Below, piece by piece: positions 1-9,136 of a stretch of DNA of 64,000 bases. Within the stretch, counting starts at the first letter, position 1; the number at the start of each line of letters is the position of its first letter. The DNA comes from Bordetella parapertussis (lineage in GTDB: Bacteria > Pseudomonadota > Gammaproteobacteria > Burkholderiales > Casimicrobiaceae). The notes under the pieces are model-generated. The model made no database searches. It was not told the DNA's origin and was given only the letters and a program-made list of their open reading frames with translations. The stretch is taken from contig CALQLA020000003.1 in the NCBI GenBank assembly GCA_943331295.2, positions 1-64,000 on the forward strand, in the 5' to 3' direction. The position numbers and the translations under genes were made by a program.

Positions 1-899
1 GAACGCTTCGCGCGGGGGTGCGCCTGGTCGTAGACCTTGGCGAGCGCCTGGAAGTCGAGATGCGTGTAGACCTGCGTGCTGGCGATGCTCGCGTGGCCCA
101 GCATTTCCTGGACGGCACGCAGGTCGCCCGACGACTGCAGCACGTGCGAGGCGAACGAGTGGCGCAGCATGTGCGGGTGCACGTGCTGCGGCAGGCCGCG
201 CGCCGCCGCCCACAGCGCGAGGCGGCGCTGGATCGCGCGGACGTTGATCCGCGCCCCGCTCCGGCCGACGAAGAGCGCAGTGGCGGCAGCCGGGGCGAGC
301 GCCGCGCGCGCGTCGAGCCAGCGCGCCACGGCCGAGCGCGCTTCCGCGCCGACCGGCACGATGCGCTCCTTCGCGCCCTTGCCCCAGACCCGCACCTCGC
401 CGCTCGTGAGGTCGATGCGGTCGCAGTCGAGCCCCGCGAGTTCGGCCAGGCGCAGCCCCGACGAGTACGCCAGCTCGAACAGCGCGCGGTCGCGGATCGT
501 GAGCGGATCGTCGCCGGGAATCGCCACCAGCCGGACCGCCTCGTCGGGCGATAGCGCCGACGGCAGGCGCTTCGCCGATTTCGGCGCCCGCAGGCCGGCG
601 CAGGGGCTCTCCTTCACGGCGGCGTCGGACTCGACCGCGAACCGGTAGAACGCGCGCCACGACGACAGCATCCGGGCAAGGCTCCGGCCGGACAGGCCAC
701 GGCCGTGCAGCGTGGCGAGGAAGCGGCGGAGTTCCGGCGCCGATAGCCCGGCCAGGTCCGTCTCGCCGGCCAGCGTCGCGAGCACGCCGGCGTCCCGCAG
801 GTACGCGCTCCGGGTGTGCACCGGCCGGGGCGCGAGATGGGCGGCGAACGCCGCGAGCCACTCCGCGTTGCGCGCGCTGGCGGGGGCAACGCCGGGCAC
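1..899 (-). CDS. xerC: Tyrosine recombinase XerC (3' end cut by window edge)
   Basis: Site-specific tyrosine recombinase that, with XerD, resolves chromosome dimers at dif. The reading frame is open from the window edge to a GTG at 899. About 299 residues are visible, so only a few C-terminal residues are missing. The catalytic set is present: Arg in GLRLAEL (about 148), Lys in WGKGAKER (about 170), HMLRHSF (about 243), GHAS, and the Tyr nucleophile in QVYTHLD (about 277). No ATG precedes the conserved N-terminal SAM-like domain, so GTG 899 is the best start. It lies downstream of a DUF484 gene and dapF, the usual proteobacterial order. The fold and role are sure; the exact start is less so. 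Confidence 0.95.
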   Translation of the reverse strand, partial: MPGVAPASARNAEWLAAFAAHLAPRPVHTRSAYLRDAGVLATLAGETDLAGLSAPELRRFLATLHGRGLSGRSLARMLSSWRAFYRFAVESDAAVKESPCAGLRAPKSAKRLPSALSPDEAVRLVAIPGDDPLTIRDRALFELAYSSGLRLAELAGLDCDRIDLTSGEVRVWGKGAKERIVPVGAEARSAVARWLDARAALAPAAATALFVGRSGARINVRAIQRRLALWAAARGLPQHVHPHMLRHSFASHVLQSSGDLRAVQEMLGHASIASTQVYTHLDFQALAKVYDQAHPRAKR

Positions 900-965
900 C
901 GGCGGCGACGCCGGGCCCGGTGCGGCAGCAGCGCGGCGCGGGCCGGGAATGGGCGGCTCCGGGAG

Positions 966-1730
966 TCAGGCGGGCGGCAGGTAGCGGGCGGTCGCCACGC
1001 TCGCGAGCTCGCCCAGCCGCGTCAGGTAGACGGTGCCCATGCCCGTGAAAAACCGCTGCGGGTCGTCGCTGGCGAGCCCCAGCAGGCCGAACGTGTGCGA
1101 GGTGCGCAGGGGGAGGAACGCGCACGACCGGCAGGCGTCGGGCGCGTCGAACCAGGTGCGCGACTCGAACGGCAGCACCGGCCCGCAATAGGGCCCGCCC
1201 AGCTGGTCGGCGTAGTCGCGCAGCTCCTGGCTGGTCGACGCGAGTTCGGGCAGGTACGAGAGCTCCGACGACTTGCCCCAGAGCCGGGCGGCGACCTGAG
1301 GCACACCGAAGTCGTCCTTCAGGCTCTCGGCCAGCACGGCGAGCGTGGTGTCGAGATCGGGCGCGCCGAACAGCGCCAGCGTCGAGCGATGGAGCTTCTC
1401 GCCGATCGCGTCGTTCTCGCCGCCGTAGCGGATCAGCTCGCGCAGCCGCGCCTCGAGCTCGCTGTTCTTCTCGCGCAGCGTGATGATCTGCCGCTCGGCG
1501 ATCGGGATGGCGTGCCCGCCGTGCGGATGCGGGACGAAGATCTCGGCGAAGAGGTCGGCGTACTCGGCGAAGAACTGCGGGTTGTGCTGCAGGTACTCGG
1601 CGACGGCTTTGTCGTCCATCCGGGGTTCCATGTCGTTGTCGGCGCCGCCATGCCCGGCGTCGCTGCCGCCGGCGTCGCCGCCGGTCTCCCTTGCCGCCGC
1701 CGGCGTCATCCTGCCGCCGGTGGCTCCCAT
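966..1730 (-). CDS. DUF484 family protein (YigA-like)
   Basis: Protein of up to 254 residues from the DUF484 family, the gene normally found between dapF and xerC. The N-terminal helical part contains [12 protein letters not shown], followed by a predicted coiled coil ([21 protein letters not shown]) and a GAF-like C-terminal half. The function is not established for the family. The first ATG (1730) overlaps the end of dapF by 25 bp and is preceded by a weak AAGG. The first 33 residues are low-complexity Gly/Ala/Asp, so an internal ATG at 1631, just before the conserved part, may be the true start. Confidence 0.88.
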   Translation of the reverse strand: MGATGGRMTPAAARETGGDAGGSDAGHGGADNDMEPRMDDKAVAEYLQHNPQFFAEYADLFAEIFVPHPHGGHAIPIAERQIITLREKNSELEARLRELIRYGGENDAIGEKLHRSTLALFGAPDLDTTLAVLAESLKDDFGVPQVAARLWGKSSELSYLPELASTSQELRDYADQLGGPYCGPVLPFESRTWFDAPDACRSCAFLPLRTSHTFGLLGLASDDPQRFFTGMGTVYLTRLGELASVATARYLPPA

Positions 1731-2551
1731 TCACCTTCGAACACGGTCGTCGCGGGACCGGTCATCGTCACCGGCCGGCCCGGACCGGGCCAGGCGATCT
1801 CGAGTTCGCCGCCGCGGGTCTCGACGCGGACCACCGCATCGAGCAGGCCCCGCCGGATCCCGGCGACCACCGCCGCGCACGCGCCGGTGCCGCAGGCCAG
1901 CGTCTCGCCGGCGCCACGCTCCCAGACGCGCAGGCGAATGTTAGCGCGATCCCGCACCTGCATGTAGCCGGCGTTGACCCGCCGCGGAAAGCGCGGATGG
2001 TGCTCAATCCGTGGCCCCTGCGTGGTCACCGGCGCGGCGTCGACGTCGGCGACGACCTGCACTGCGTGCGGATTGCCCATCGACACGACCGAGACCTCGA
2101 CGCGGGCAGCGTCGACGTCGAGCGGGTGCACCGTCGCGTCGGCATCGGCGGCGAAAGGAATCTCCGCCGGCAGGAACCGCGGCACGCCCATGTCGACGCT
2201 GATGCGGCCGTCGGGCCCGACCCGCGGGGCGATGATGCCGCCGGCGGTCTCGACGCGGATCTCGCTGCGGGTCGTGAGCCCCTGGTCGCGGACGAACTTG
2301 ACGAAGCAGCGCGCGCCGTTGCCGCACTGCTCGACCTCGCCGCCGTCGGCGTTGAAGATCCGGTACCGGAAATCGACGTCCGGCCGCGTCGCCGCCTCGA
2401 CGACGAGGACCTGGTCGCAGCCGACGCCGAAGCGCCGGTCGGCGAGCAGCCGCAGTTGCGAAGGCGTCAGCGCCACGCGCTGCCGCACGCCGTCGAAGAC
2501 GACGAAATCGTTGCCAAGCCCATGCATCTTGGTGAACCGCAATGCCGTCAT
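1706..2551 (-). CDS. dapF: Diaminopimelate epimerase
   Basis: Converts LL- to meso-diaminopimelate for lysine and peptidoglycan synthesis in the cytoplasm. The 281-residue length is normal. It opens with the family signature [11 protein letters not shown]. Both catalytic cysteines are visible: EQCGNGARC (Cys76) and LACGTGACA (about 222). The gene overlaps the upstream lipoprotein gene by 4 bp (ATGA) and the downstream DUF484 gene by up to 25 bp, so the genes are probably co-transcribed and translationally coupled with xerC. Confidence 0.97.
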   Translation of the reverse strand: MTALRFTKMHGLGNDFVVFDGVRQRVALTPSQLRLLADRRFGVGCDQVLVVEAATRPDVDFRYRIFNADGGEVEQCGNGARCFVKFVRDQGLTTRSEIRVETAGGIIAPRVGPDGRISVDMGVPRFLPAEIPFAADADATVHPLDVDAARVEVSVVSMGNPHAVQVVADVDAAPVTTQGPRIEHHPRFPRRVNAGYMQVRDRANIRLRVWERGAGETLACGTGACAAVVAGIRRGLLDAVVRVETRGGELEIAWPGPGRPVTMTGPATTVFEGEWEPPAAG

Positions 2552-3075
2552 CGTTTCTGTCCGAGAAATGCGCCGACCGGGAGCTCGCCGCGCCGCGCGA
2601 ACGGCAGCCGCCAGCCGTCCTGCACGACCGCGGTGCCGGTCACTTCGTAGCCGACCGCGGGCTGCCGCGCGATCCGGTCCAGCGTCGCCAGCGCCGCGGC
2701 GATCCCCGCCCGCGCGTCGATCTCGACCCGCGTCTGCGCGCCGGCCGCCAGCACCACCGGCGCCGCCAGCGTCGCGCGCACCAGCGCGGTGCCGTCGACC
2801 GCCAGGTTCGCCTCGAGCGCGCTCATCGCGAGATCATACGGATTCGGGTTCTGCACCGCGAGCACGAGGGAGAGCTGCGCCTCGACCGGCGTCAGCCGGA
2901 CCACGCGGACCGACGCGAGCGCGACCGCGGGCGGCAGCGGGCGGGGGGCGAGCGTCGCGCAGGCAGCGGCCAGCAGCACGGCGAGCGCGCACAGGACGCC
3001 CCGGGCGCGGGGCGATGATAGACTTTGCGGCCGAGCCGGTACACGGCGCAGCGCACCGCGCGTCGCGACCGCCAC
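2548..3075 (-). CDS. LEA14-like (WHy domain) lipoprotein
   Basis: Small lipoprotein of the LEA type 2 / water-stress and hypersensitive-response (WHy) family. The N-terminus holds a hydrophobic stretch ending in a lipobox (VLLAAAC). A single beta-sandwich domain follows with the typical VQNPNPYDL motif. No ATG exists upstream in frame; GTG at 3075 is chosen, and GTG at 3093 is possible but nearly abuts the divergent gene. The stop overlaps the dapF start by 4 bp. The role is unknown beyond membrane-anchored, LEA-like. Start uncertain, family likely. Confidence 0.75.
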   Translation of the reverse strand: MAVATRGALRRVPARPQSLSSPRARGVLCALAVLLAAACATLAPRPLPPAVALASVRVVRLTPVEAQLSLVLAVQNPNPYDLAMSALEANLAVDGTALVRATLAAPVVLAAGAQTRVEIDARAGIAAALATLDRIARQPAVGYEVTGTAVVQDGWRLPFARRGELPVGAFLGQKR

Positions 3076-3096
3076 CCCACCCTCGTCCGTCACCGC

Positions 3097-3864
3097 ATGG
3101 CTGCCCAAACCGCCCCCCGAATGCCCGATCCGCAGGACTACGCCCGGCGGCTCGCCATCATTGTCCCCTATCGCGACCGGGCAGAGCATCTCGCGCGATT
3201 CCTGCCCCACATGGTGTCGTACTTCGAGCGCGACAAGCTCGACCGGAGGCTCCGCTATTCGATCCACATCGTCGAGCAGCTGGGGTCGGCGCCGTTCAAT
3301 CGCGGCGCGCTGGTCAACGCGGGCGCGCTGATCGCGCGCGACGAGGCCGACTACTACTGCTTCCACGACGTCGACTACCTGCCGATCTGGGCCGACTACG
3401 CGTACGTCGCGCGGCCGACGCGCCTCGTCTGGCACGGACTCGCCCCGCAGACCGACTACAACGCGTTCCTCGGCGCCGTCGTCGCGTTCAACCGCGCGGA
3501 TTTTGAACGGATCAACGGCTACAGCAACGACTACTGGGGCTGGGGCTACGAGGACGACGACCTGCGGACGCGCTGCAATGCGGCCGGGCTGGCGCTCGCC
3601 TTCCGCGACGGCACGTACTCGGTGCTGCCGCACCCGCACAACGGCTACGACGGCGACGCGACGCCCACCGAGGCGGCGCAGCGGACGGCGCGGATCTTCA
3701 CCGCGAAGCTCCTTGCCGGCGGCGCCAGCTTCAGCCGCGAGGGCCTGTCGACGCTGGCCTACCGCGTCGAGGAGACGGCGGTCTGGACCCGCAACGGCGA
3801 GCCGCAGCCGCACATCCGGCACCACAAGATCACGCTGTCCGGGCAACCCGCCGCGCCGGCTTAG
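3097..3864 (+). CDS. GT7-family galactosyltransferase-like protein (beta-1,4-GalT fold)
   Basis: About 255 residues resembling animal beta-1,4-galactosyltransferases and xylosylprotein galactosyltransferases (CAZy GT7). Visible in order: VPYRDRAEHL (donor binding), FNRGALVNAGAL, the metal-binding FHDVDYLP (DVD), and the C-terminal INGYSNDYWGWGYEDDDL, which in animal enzymes holds the acceptor pocket and catalytic acid. There is no signal peptide or membrane anchor, so it is probably cytoplasmic. Start ATG 3097 is only about 20 bp from the divergent lipoprotein start; ATG 3121 is an alternative. The acceptor is unknown, possibly a surface glycan. No other glycan genes lie beside it. Confidence 0.85.
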   Translation: MAAQTAPRMPDPQDYARRLAIIVPYRDRAEHLARFLPHMVSYFERDKLDRRLRYSIHIVEQLGSAPFNRGALVNAGALIARDEADYYCFHDVDYLPIWADYAYVARPTRLVWHGLAPQTDYNAFLGAVVAFNRADFERINGYSNDYWGWGYEDDDLRTRCNAAGLALAFRDGTYSVLPHPHNGYDGDATPTEAAQRTARIFTAKLLAGGASFSREGLSTLAYRVEETAVWTRNGEPQPHIRHHKITLSGQPAAPA

Positions 3865-3899
3865 CCGCGCCCCGTTCCTCCACGAGCAAGGGAGCTTCC

Positions 3900-4370
3900 A
3901 TGACTGCCGAAACCCGCTGGCGCCTTCACGGCGTGCGCGTTGTCCGCGCCGACGCGCTCGATACCAATACGCCGCAGACACCCGGCATGAACCGCGCCGC
4001 GGCGATCACGCACGCCCGCGCCGGGGCCGAGAAGCTGTGGGCGGGCACCGTGGTGATCCACCCGAAGGCGAAGACCGGCGCGCATCATCACGGCGCGGTC
4101 GAGAGCGTGATCTACGTGGTGAGCGGCCGCGCGCGAATGAAGTGGGGCGACCGGCTGGAGTACACGGCCGAAGCGGGCCCGGGCGACTTCATCTTCATCC
4201 CGCCCTACGTGCCGCACCAGGAGATCAACGCCAGCGATGCCGAGCCGCTGTCCTGCGTGCTGTGCCGCAGCGGGCAGGAGCCGGTGGTGGTGAACCTCGA
4301 ATTGCCGAGCGTGGAGCCGAACCCCGAGGCAGTGCACTGGGTCGACGACATCCACGCGGCGCCGCGCTGA
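3900..4370 (+). CDS. Cupin domain protein
   Basis: A 156-residue single-domain cupin. The metal-binding motif 1 is visible as HHHGAVESVIYVVSGRARM (His, His, Glu) and motif 2 as PGDFIFIPPYVPHQEIN (final His). This is the classic small cupin_2 barrel, which binds a divalent metal and often acts as a dioxygenase, isomerase or sugar/acid-binding protein. The substrate cannot be inferred. The ATG has a good ribosome site (AAGGGAG) about 7 bp upstream. It lies 35 bp after the galactosyltransferase gene on the same strand and may be co-transcribed. Confidence 0.85.
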   Translation: MTAETRWRLHGVRVVRADALDTNTPQTPGMNRAAAITHARAGAEKLWAGTVVIHPKAKTGAHHHGAVESVIYVVSGRARMKWGDRLEYTAEAGPGDFIFIPPYVPHQEINASDAEPLSCVLCRSGQEPVVVNLELPSVEPNPEAVHWVDDIHAAPR

Positions 4371-4409
4371 CGGCAGTCCCGTTGCCCGGACCTGCCGCCG
4401 GGCCGGCGG

Positions 4410-5159
4410 CTACTCGAGGACCCAGCCCCCGTCGACGATCAGCGTCTGGCCGGTGACGTAGCCGGCCGCGTCGGATGCGAGAAAGACGGCCGCGTTGGCG
4501 ATGTCGTCCGGCTCGCCGTAACGGCGCAGCGGAATGCGCAGGAGGCCCGCCGCGTACTCGGCGGGATCGGCGAACACCTCCCGGTTGATCGCGGTCATCG
4601 TGCGGCCGGGCGCGATGCAGTTGACGCGGATGCCGTGCGTGCCCCATTCCAGCGCGGCAGTCCGCGTGAACTGCGACAGGGCAAGCTTGGTCGACGCGTA
4701 GGCCGACCGGTTGCGGGCGCCGGTGAACGCCATCTGCGAGCCGATGTTGATCACGTTGCCGCGCCCGCGGCGGACCATGCCCGCGCCGACCACGCGCGTC
4801 AGCGCGATCGGCCCCACGAGGTTGATGTCGACGACGGAACGCAGCCGTTCCCAGTCGAGATCGAGCAGCGGGCCGCGCACGGCGATGCCGGCGTTGTTGA
4901 CGAGGATGTCGACGTCGCCGGCGGCCGCCGCGAGCGCCTCCACCGACGCGAGGTCGGCCTGGTCGAACGCGTGCGCCTCGCTCGCATCCGCGAGATCGGC
5001 GGCGACCCGCGCGAGCGCCGACTCGTCGCGGTCGGCGAGCACGACGTACGCGCCCTGCTCGACGAACGCGCGGGCGATCGCCTCGCCGATGCCGTTGCCG
5101 GCGCCGGTGACGAGCGCCCGCCTGTCGCGGAAGTCGAACCGGTCGACGAAGCGCGTCAT
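4410..5159 (-). CDS. SDR family oxidoreductase, last gene of TRAP operon 1
   Basis: Classical short-chain dehydrogenase/reductase of about 249 residues: TGAGNGIG cofactor loop, NNAGIAV, the active-site Ser region (INIGSQM), YASTK (Tyr/Lys), and a C-terminal TLIVDGGW. Asp after the second strand (LADRDES) suggests NAD preference. Start ATG 5159 is chosen because GGAG sits about 5 bp upstream; an upstream ATG at 5183 lacks one. It is a close paralogue of the SDR at 13744-14496 (shared VNC.APGR.TAINR and DIANA..FLASDAA.YVTG), and both end a TRAP-transporter operon, so it probably oxidises the imported compound or a product. Confidence 0.92.
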   Translation of the reverse strand: MTRFVDRFDFRDRRALVTGAGNGIGEAIARAFVEQGAYVVLADRDESALARVAADLADASEAHAFDQADLASVEALAAAAGDVDILVNNAGIAVRGPLLDLDWERLRSVVDINLVGPIALTRVVGAGMVRRGRGNVINIGSQMAFTGARNRSAYASTKLALSQFTRTAALEWGTHGIRVNCIAPGRTMTAINREVFADPAEYAAGLLRIPLRRYGEPDDIANAAVFLASDAAGYVTGQTLIVDGGWVLE

Positions 5160-5186
5160 CGCGGCTCCGCGCCGGCCGAGCACCGG

Positions 5187-5253
5187 GCCGCCCCAAGGAA
5201 GGCCGTGCCCCCCTCAGGGGGGTGCGCGAGCGAAGCGAGCCTGGGGGGGGCCA
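5187..5253. repeat. GC-rich palindromic intergenic repeat (REP-like)
   Basis: Intergenic element between the SDR and DctP genes. It contains a C6/G6 hairpin (CCCCCCTCAGGGGGG) followed by GCGAGCGAAGCGAGC, itself a small palindrome. An inverted relative lies at 22872-22953. Both share the blocks GGCCTT, GGGCGGCC-like ends and the GCTCGCTTCGCT-like core. Elements of this look are common between genes in Burkholderiales. It could end or stabilise the operon transcript, or be a REP-type mobile repeat. Confidence 0.6.
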
Positions 5254-5292
5254 CCTCCCGCCGGGCGCTGCCGATCCGGCTGTTGCAGGCCA

Positions 5293-6288
5293 CTAGTTGA
5301 CCGCCTGGATCTTCTTGTAGATGTCCAGCAGAACCCCGTTCTGGAACGTCGCCGGGACGTCCTTCACCTTCTCGCGGAACGCCGCCTTGTCGGGAATCAC
5401 GACGTTGACGCCCGACGCCTTGAACTCGGCCAGGATGTCCTGCTCGCTCTTGGCCGCCGCCGCGTCGTTGATCGGCGCGGTGTCGCGGATCGCCTTGGCG
5501 ATGAGGTCGCGCTGCTCGGGGGTGAGGCGCTTCCAGGTGTCGTCGCTCATCGCGATGACGACGTTGGCGACCGTGTGGTCGGTCAGCGACAGGTTCTTGT
5601 TCACGAGCTGGATGCCGCCGCCCTTGGTCGTCGCCAGCGGATTTTCCTGCGCGTCGACGGCGCCGGTCTGCAGCGCCGTGAAGAGCTCCTTGAAGTCGAC
5701 CGGCGTCGGCGTCGCGCCGACCGCGCGCCAGCTCGCCTGGAAGATCGGCACCGGCACCACGCGGATCTTCATCCCCACCATATCCGCCGGCGTCTTCACG
5801 GGCCGGTTGGACGTGAGCTGGCGGGTGCCGTAGTACCACGAGTTGTCGATGACGTGGATGCCACTCTTCTTCTGCAGCGCGGCGGCCATCTCGGTGCCGG
5901 CCGGCCCGTTCATCGCCTTCTTCATGTGGTCGACGTCGCGGAACACGTACAGCACGCCCAGCACGCTGTACTCGGGCACCACGTTGCCGAACGTGGCGCC
6001 GATGATGCCCGCCATGTCGATGGTTCCCGTCTGCAGCCCCTCGATCATCTGCTGCTCGTTGCCGATCTGCCCTGCGGGATAGTCCTTGATGACGATCTTG
6101 CCGCCCGAGCGCTCGGCGACGAGCTTCCCGAAGTGCTTGACGGCGACGTCGGTGGGCGTGCCCACCGGGGTGTTGTGGCCGATGCGCAGCGTGATCGGTT
6201 GCTGCGCCGACGCCGTCGCGACGGCGCCGAAGGCGAGCACGGCGATGGCGGCACAGAGGGTGCGCTTGACGGAAACGATGGGGTTCAT
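5293..6288 (-). CDS. TRAP transporter substrate-binding protein, DctP type (system 1)
   Basis: Periplasmic binding protein of a tripartite ATP-independent periplasmic transporter for an organic acid. There are 331 residues with a signal peptide (residues about 1-28, cleavage after ATASA). Family landmarks include KIRVVPVPIF with the carboxylate-binding Arg, and AVDAQENPL. A strong AGGAG precedes the ATG. It follows its large permease gene by 19 bp. The order Q-M-P with the binding protein last, then an SDR, differs from system 2 at 14.5-17.4 kb. The substrate cannot be read from sequence. Confidence 0.93.
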   Translation of the reverse strand: MNPIVSVKRTLCAAIAVLAFGAVATASAQQPITLRIGHNTPVGTPTDVAVKHFGKLVAERSGGKIVIKDYPAGQIGNEQQMIEGLQTGTIDMAGIIGATFGNVVPEYSVLGVLYVFRDVDHMKKAMNGPAGTEMAAALQKKSGIHVIDNSWYYGTRQLTSNRPVKTPADMVGMKIRVVPVPIFQASWRAVGATPTPVDFKELFTALQTGAVDAQENPLATTKGGGIQLVNKNLSLTDHTVANVVIAMSDDTWKRLTPEQRDLIAKAIRDTAPINDAAAAKSEQDILAEFKASGVNVVIPDKAAFREKVKDVPATFQNGVLLDIYKKIQAVN

Positions 6289-6307
6289 GGCTTCTCCTGA
6301 CGCGATT

Positions 6308-7579
6308 TCACTTCGGGTAGAGGTAGTACGGCAGCCACGTGACGATCTGCGGAAAGAAGATCATCAGCAGCACGACGATTACAAGGCACGGAATGTAGGG
6401 CGCCGAGGCGGCAACGACCTTCTCCAGCCGCATGCCCGAGACCTGGCTGCCGACGTAGAGGCACAGCCCGACCGGCGGCGTGATGAGCCCGATCCCGAGC
6501 GTGAACACCATCAGCAGTCCGACCAGGATCGGGTCGATGCCTGCGGCGATCATCGCCGGCCCGAGCACCGGCGAGAGCAGGATCAGCGCCGCCACGACCT
6601 CCATGAACGTGCCGATGATGAGCAGGAGGACCGTGACCGCGAGCATCATCCACGTCACATCGTGGATCGACCCCACCAGCGCCGCGGACAGCGCCATCGC
6701 CACCTGCTCGCGCGAGATCACGTAGCCCAGCGGCGCCGCGAACGCGATGATCACGAGCACGGAGCCCGACAGGATCGCCGTGGTGACCAGCGCCTCGAAC
6801 AGTTCGGACAACGTCAGCTCGCGGTAGATGAGGCCAGCCAGCACGATCGTGTAGAGCGCCGCGAGGATCGACGCCTCGGTCGGCGTCGCGACGCCGGAGA
6901 ACATCGCGCCCAGCAGGATCACCGGCGTCATCAGCGACCAGAACGCCTCGCGCAGCGCGTGCCAGAACGGCACCCGCTCGGGCACCTTGGTGTTGGGCTT
7001 GCGCAGCCAGAACAGGATCGCGAACGTGATCATCATCATGCCGCCGGCCACGATGCCCGGGAACACGCCGCCCAGGAACAGGAGGCCGATCGGCACGTTG
7101 GCGATGCTGCCGAAGATCACCATGTTGATGCTGGGCGGGATGATCGGGCCGAGCGTCGACGACACGACGGTCACGCCGACGGAGAGATCGTCGGGATAGT
7201 TGTTCTCGCGCATCGCCTTCAGCTCGATCTTGCCGAGGCTCGCGAGGTCGGCGATCGCGGAACCGGACATCCCCGCGAAGATCATGCCGGCCACCACGTT
7301 CGCGTGTCCGAGCGAGCCCGGCACCCGTCCGACGACGGCCAGCGCGAAGTTGAAGATGCGCCGCGTGATGCCGCCGCGGTTCATCAGCTCGCCGGTCAGG
7401 ATGAAGAAGGGCACCGCGATCAGCGACAGGCTGGAGAGCTGGCCGATGAACTGCTGCGCGACGACGAGGAGCCGCGCATCGGCGACCAGGAAGTACGCGA
7501 GGCCGGACAACCCGATCGCGAAGGCGACCGGGACGCCGATCACCATCGTGACCAGCAGGACGAGGGTCGAGACGATCAT
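6308..7579 (-). CDS. TRAP transporter large permease, DctM type (system 1)
   Basis: Large inner-membrane subunit of 423 residues with about 12 hydrophobic segments, the Na+-driven transport channel of the TRAP system. It starts MIVSTLVLLVTMVIG. Typical DctM stretches include AGMSGSAIADLASLG and GPIIPPSINMVIFG. Its ATG overlaps the TGA of the DctQ gene by 4 bp (7576-7579), so the two are translationally coupled. Longer open sequence upstream belongs to other frames and DctQ. It is paired with the DctP gene 19 bp downstream. Confidence 0.95.
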   Translation of the reverse strand: MIVSTLVLLVTMVIGVPVAFAIGLSGLAYFLVADARLLVVAQQFIGQLSSLSLIAVPFFILTGELMNRGGITRRIFNFALAVVGRVPGSLGHANVVAGMIFAGMSGSAIADLASLGKIELKAMRENNYPDDLSVGVTVVSSTLGPIIPPSINMVIFGSIANVPIGLLFLGGVFPGIVAGGMMMITFAILFWLRKPNTKVPERVPFWHALREAFWSLMTPVILLGAMFSGVATPTEASILAALYTIVLAGLIYRELTLSELFEALVTTAILSGSVLVIIAFAAPLGYVISREQVAMALSAALVGSIHDVTWMMLAVTVLLLIIGTFMEVVAALILLSPVLGPAMIAAGIDPILVGLLMVFTLGIGLITPPVGLCLYVGSQVSGMRLEKVVAASAPYIPCLVIVVLLMIFFPQIVTWLPYYLYPK

Positions 7580-8103
7580 GGCGCGCCGCCGCCGGCGTCG
7601 CCGCGCCGCGCGATCAACACCGCCTCGAGGAACGTGAACCGGTAGCGGAAGAGCTGCGCCTGCAGCAGGCGCGCGTACATGAGCACCGCGAAGACGGCGG
7701 CCGCCGAGTACATCCACGCCCACGTCAGCGGCAGCGTGGTGGCGGCGTAGGTGGTGCGAGCGGCCATCTGCCAGCCCTGCCAGCCCAGCACGCCCAGCAA
7801 TCCGCCGACGAGGACCAGGATCACGACGTCGACGACGCGGCCCACGCCCTTCGGGAACTTCTCGGCGATGGTTTCCACCCGCACCAGTCCGAAACGCTTC
7901 GCCGCGCCGACGGCGCCCAGCACCGACGCCCAGACGAACAGGAACTGCGACAGGTCCTCCGGCCAGGACAGCGGCGCCCCGAACAGCGTGCGCATGAACA
8001 CCTGCGTGGCGATCGACAGGCCGATCACGGCCAGCAGCGCCATCGCCACCAGCTCCTCGCCGTTGTCGAAGAGGATCTTGCCGAGGCGGGGGCGCGGTGG
8101 CAT
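7576..8103 (-). CDS. TRAP transporter small permease, DctQ type (system 1)
   Basis: Small membrane subunit of 175 residues with four predicted membrane helices, the usual DctQ layout. It contains the family-like PLSWPEDLSQFLFVW motif between helices 1 and 2. The start at ATG 8103 lies 8 bp after the GAF gene stop, and the stop overlaps the DctM start. It belongs to a minus-strand run of seven genes (deacetylase-fold, COG0523, GAF, Q, M, P, SDR), which suggests one transcript. Confidence 0.92.
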   Translation of the reverse strand: MPPRPRLGKILFDNGEELVAMALLAVIGLSIATQVFMRTLFGAPLSWPEDLSQFLFVWASVLGAVGAAKRFGLVRVETIAEKFPKGVGRVVDVVILVLVGGLLGVLGWQGWQMAARTTYAATTLPLTWAWMYSAAAVFAVLMYARLLQAQLFRYRFTFLEAVLIARRGDAGGGAP

Positions 8104-8111
8104 GGGCGGCC

Positions 8112-9023
8112 TCAGGCGAGCGTCGCGCCGACGAGAAGCCCCAGCATCCGCGCCGCGGCACGGCCGAGCGCGGTCTCCTCGGGCGTCCAGTCGCGCAGCT
8201 CGCCCAGGCTGTGGATCGACAGCACCGCCGCCATGCTGTCCTCGCGGAACAGCGGCGTGACGATCTGCGCCCGCATGTCGCCGTAGTGCTTCAGCATCAC
8301 GTGGAACAGCGGCTCCGTCGAGGCGTTGCGGGTGTCGTTCTGCACGACCTGCGAGCGGTCGCGCAGCATCTTCTCGATCACCGGCTGCCCGCTCTGCACG
8401 ATCGTGTAGTCGCCGAGGAGGCTCCAAACGCCGGCGCCGCGCGACTCGTGCGTGACGGGAAACGCGTAGGCCGCGCTGATGTTCTGGCGCAGCGTGCAGC
8501 GGTGGACGGAGAGGCCCGTGCGCACGCGGTCGAGGATCGCCTGCAGCCCGGCGTCGCGAAGGTCTTCCTTGGTCGTCGCGAGCGGCCGGCGCCGGCGTTC
8601 GTCGAGTTCCGCCAGCGCGGCTGCCTGCGCGCGCCGCACGGCGGCGAGCGCCGCCTCGTCCCACGCCCTCGGCCCCGGCAGGTGGTGCAGCACGAGGAAG
8701 CCCGCCAGGCGCCCGTCTTCGACGAGCGGTGCGAGGATCTGCGCGCGCGCGCCGTAGCAATCGACCAGCCCCGCCGGAACACCGGCGCCGGCCGCGGCGA
8801 GGTCGGGCTGGACGATCAGTTCGCGGTCGCGCGCCAGCGCGTCGAGCGCGGACGCGCCGAAGAGGCCCGGCGCGGGCGGGTCGTTGCGGATCTGCCGCGC
8901 GCCGTGGGTGACGGCCTCGGCGACGGCGACGAATGCGCCGTCGGGCGCGGCGAGCGAGAGCTGGGCGCGGCTCGCGCCGGATTCGAGCAGGAGGCTCTCG
9001 ACGATCGACTGGTACGTTGCCAT
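8112..9023 (-). CDS. Tandem GAF-domain protein in TRAP operon 1
   Basis: Cytoplasmic 303-residue protein with two GAF-like halves. The second (about 165-300) ends in AQIVTPLFREDSMAAVLSIH followed by TPEETALGRAA, matching the single-GAF protein at 13235-13711 (AQMLGPLLEKDDYLTGWISIH, TPDEERALDRA). There is no DNA-binding or enzymatic output domain, so it may be a small-molecule sensor or binding protein for the transported compound. It lies 8 bp upstream of the DctQ gene. The function is inferred from fold and context only. Confidence 0.82.
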   Translation of the reverse strand: MATYQSIVESLLLESGASRAQLSLAAPDGAFVAVAEAVTHGARQIRNDPPAPGLFGASALDALARDRELIVQPDLAAAGAGVPAGLVDCYGARAQILAPLVEDGRLAGFLVLHHLPGPRAWDEAALAAVRRAQAAALAELDERRRRPLATTKEDLRDAGLQAILDRVRTGLSVHRCTLRQNISAAYAFPVTHESRGAGVWSLLGDYTIVQSGQPVIEKMLRDRSQVVQNDTRNASTEPLFHVMLKHYGDMRAQIVTPLFREDSMAAVLSIHSLGELRDWTPEETALGRAAARMLGLLVGATLA

Positions 9024-9136
9024 GGCGCGATCCGTTCGGTGGCTAGGTCCGGATGGTCGCAGAAATCACGGGGAAAGGAAAGTGAATGCCGGTAAACCCG
9101 ACGGATGCCGGGCGCGCATCGCCCCGGGCCTGCCGT

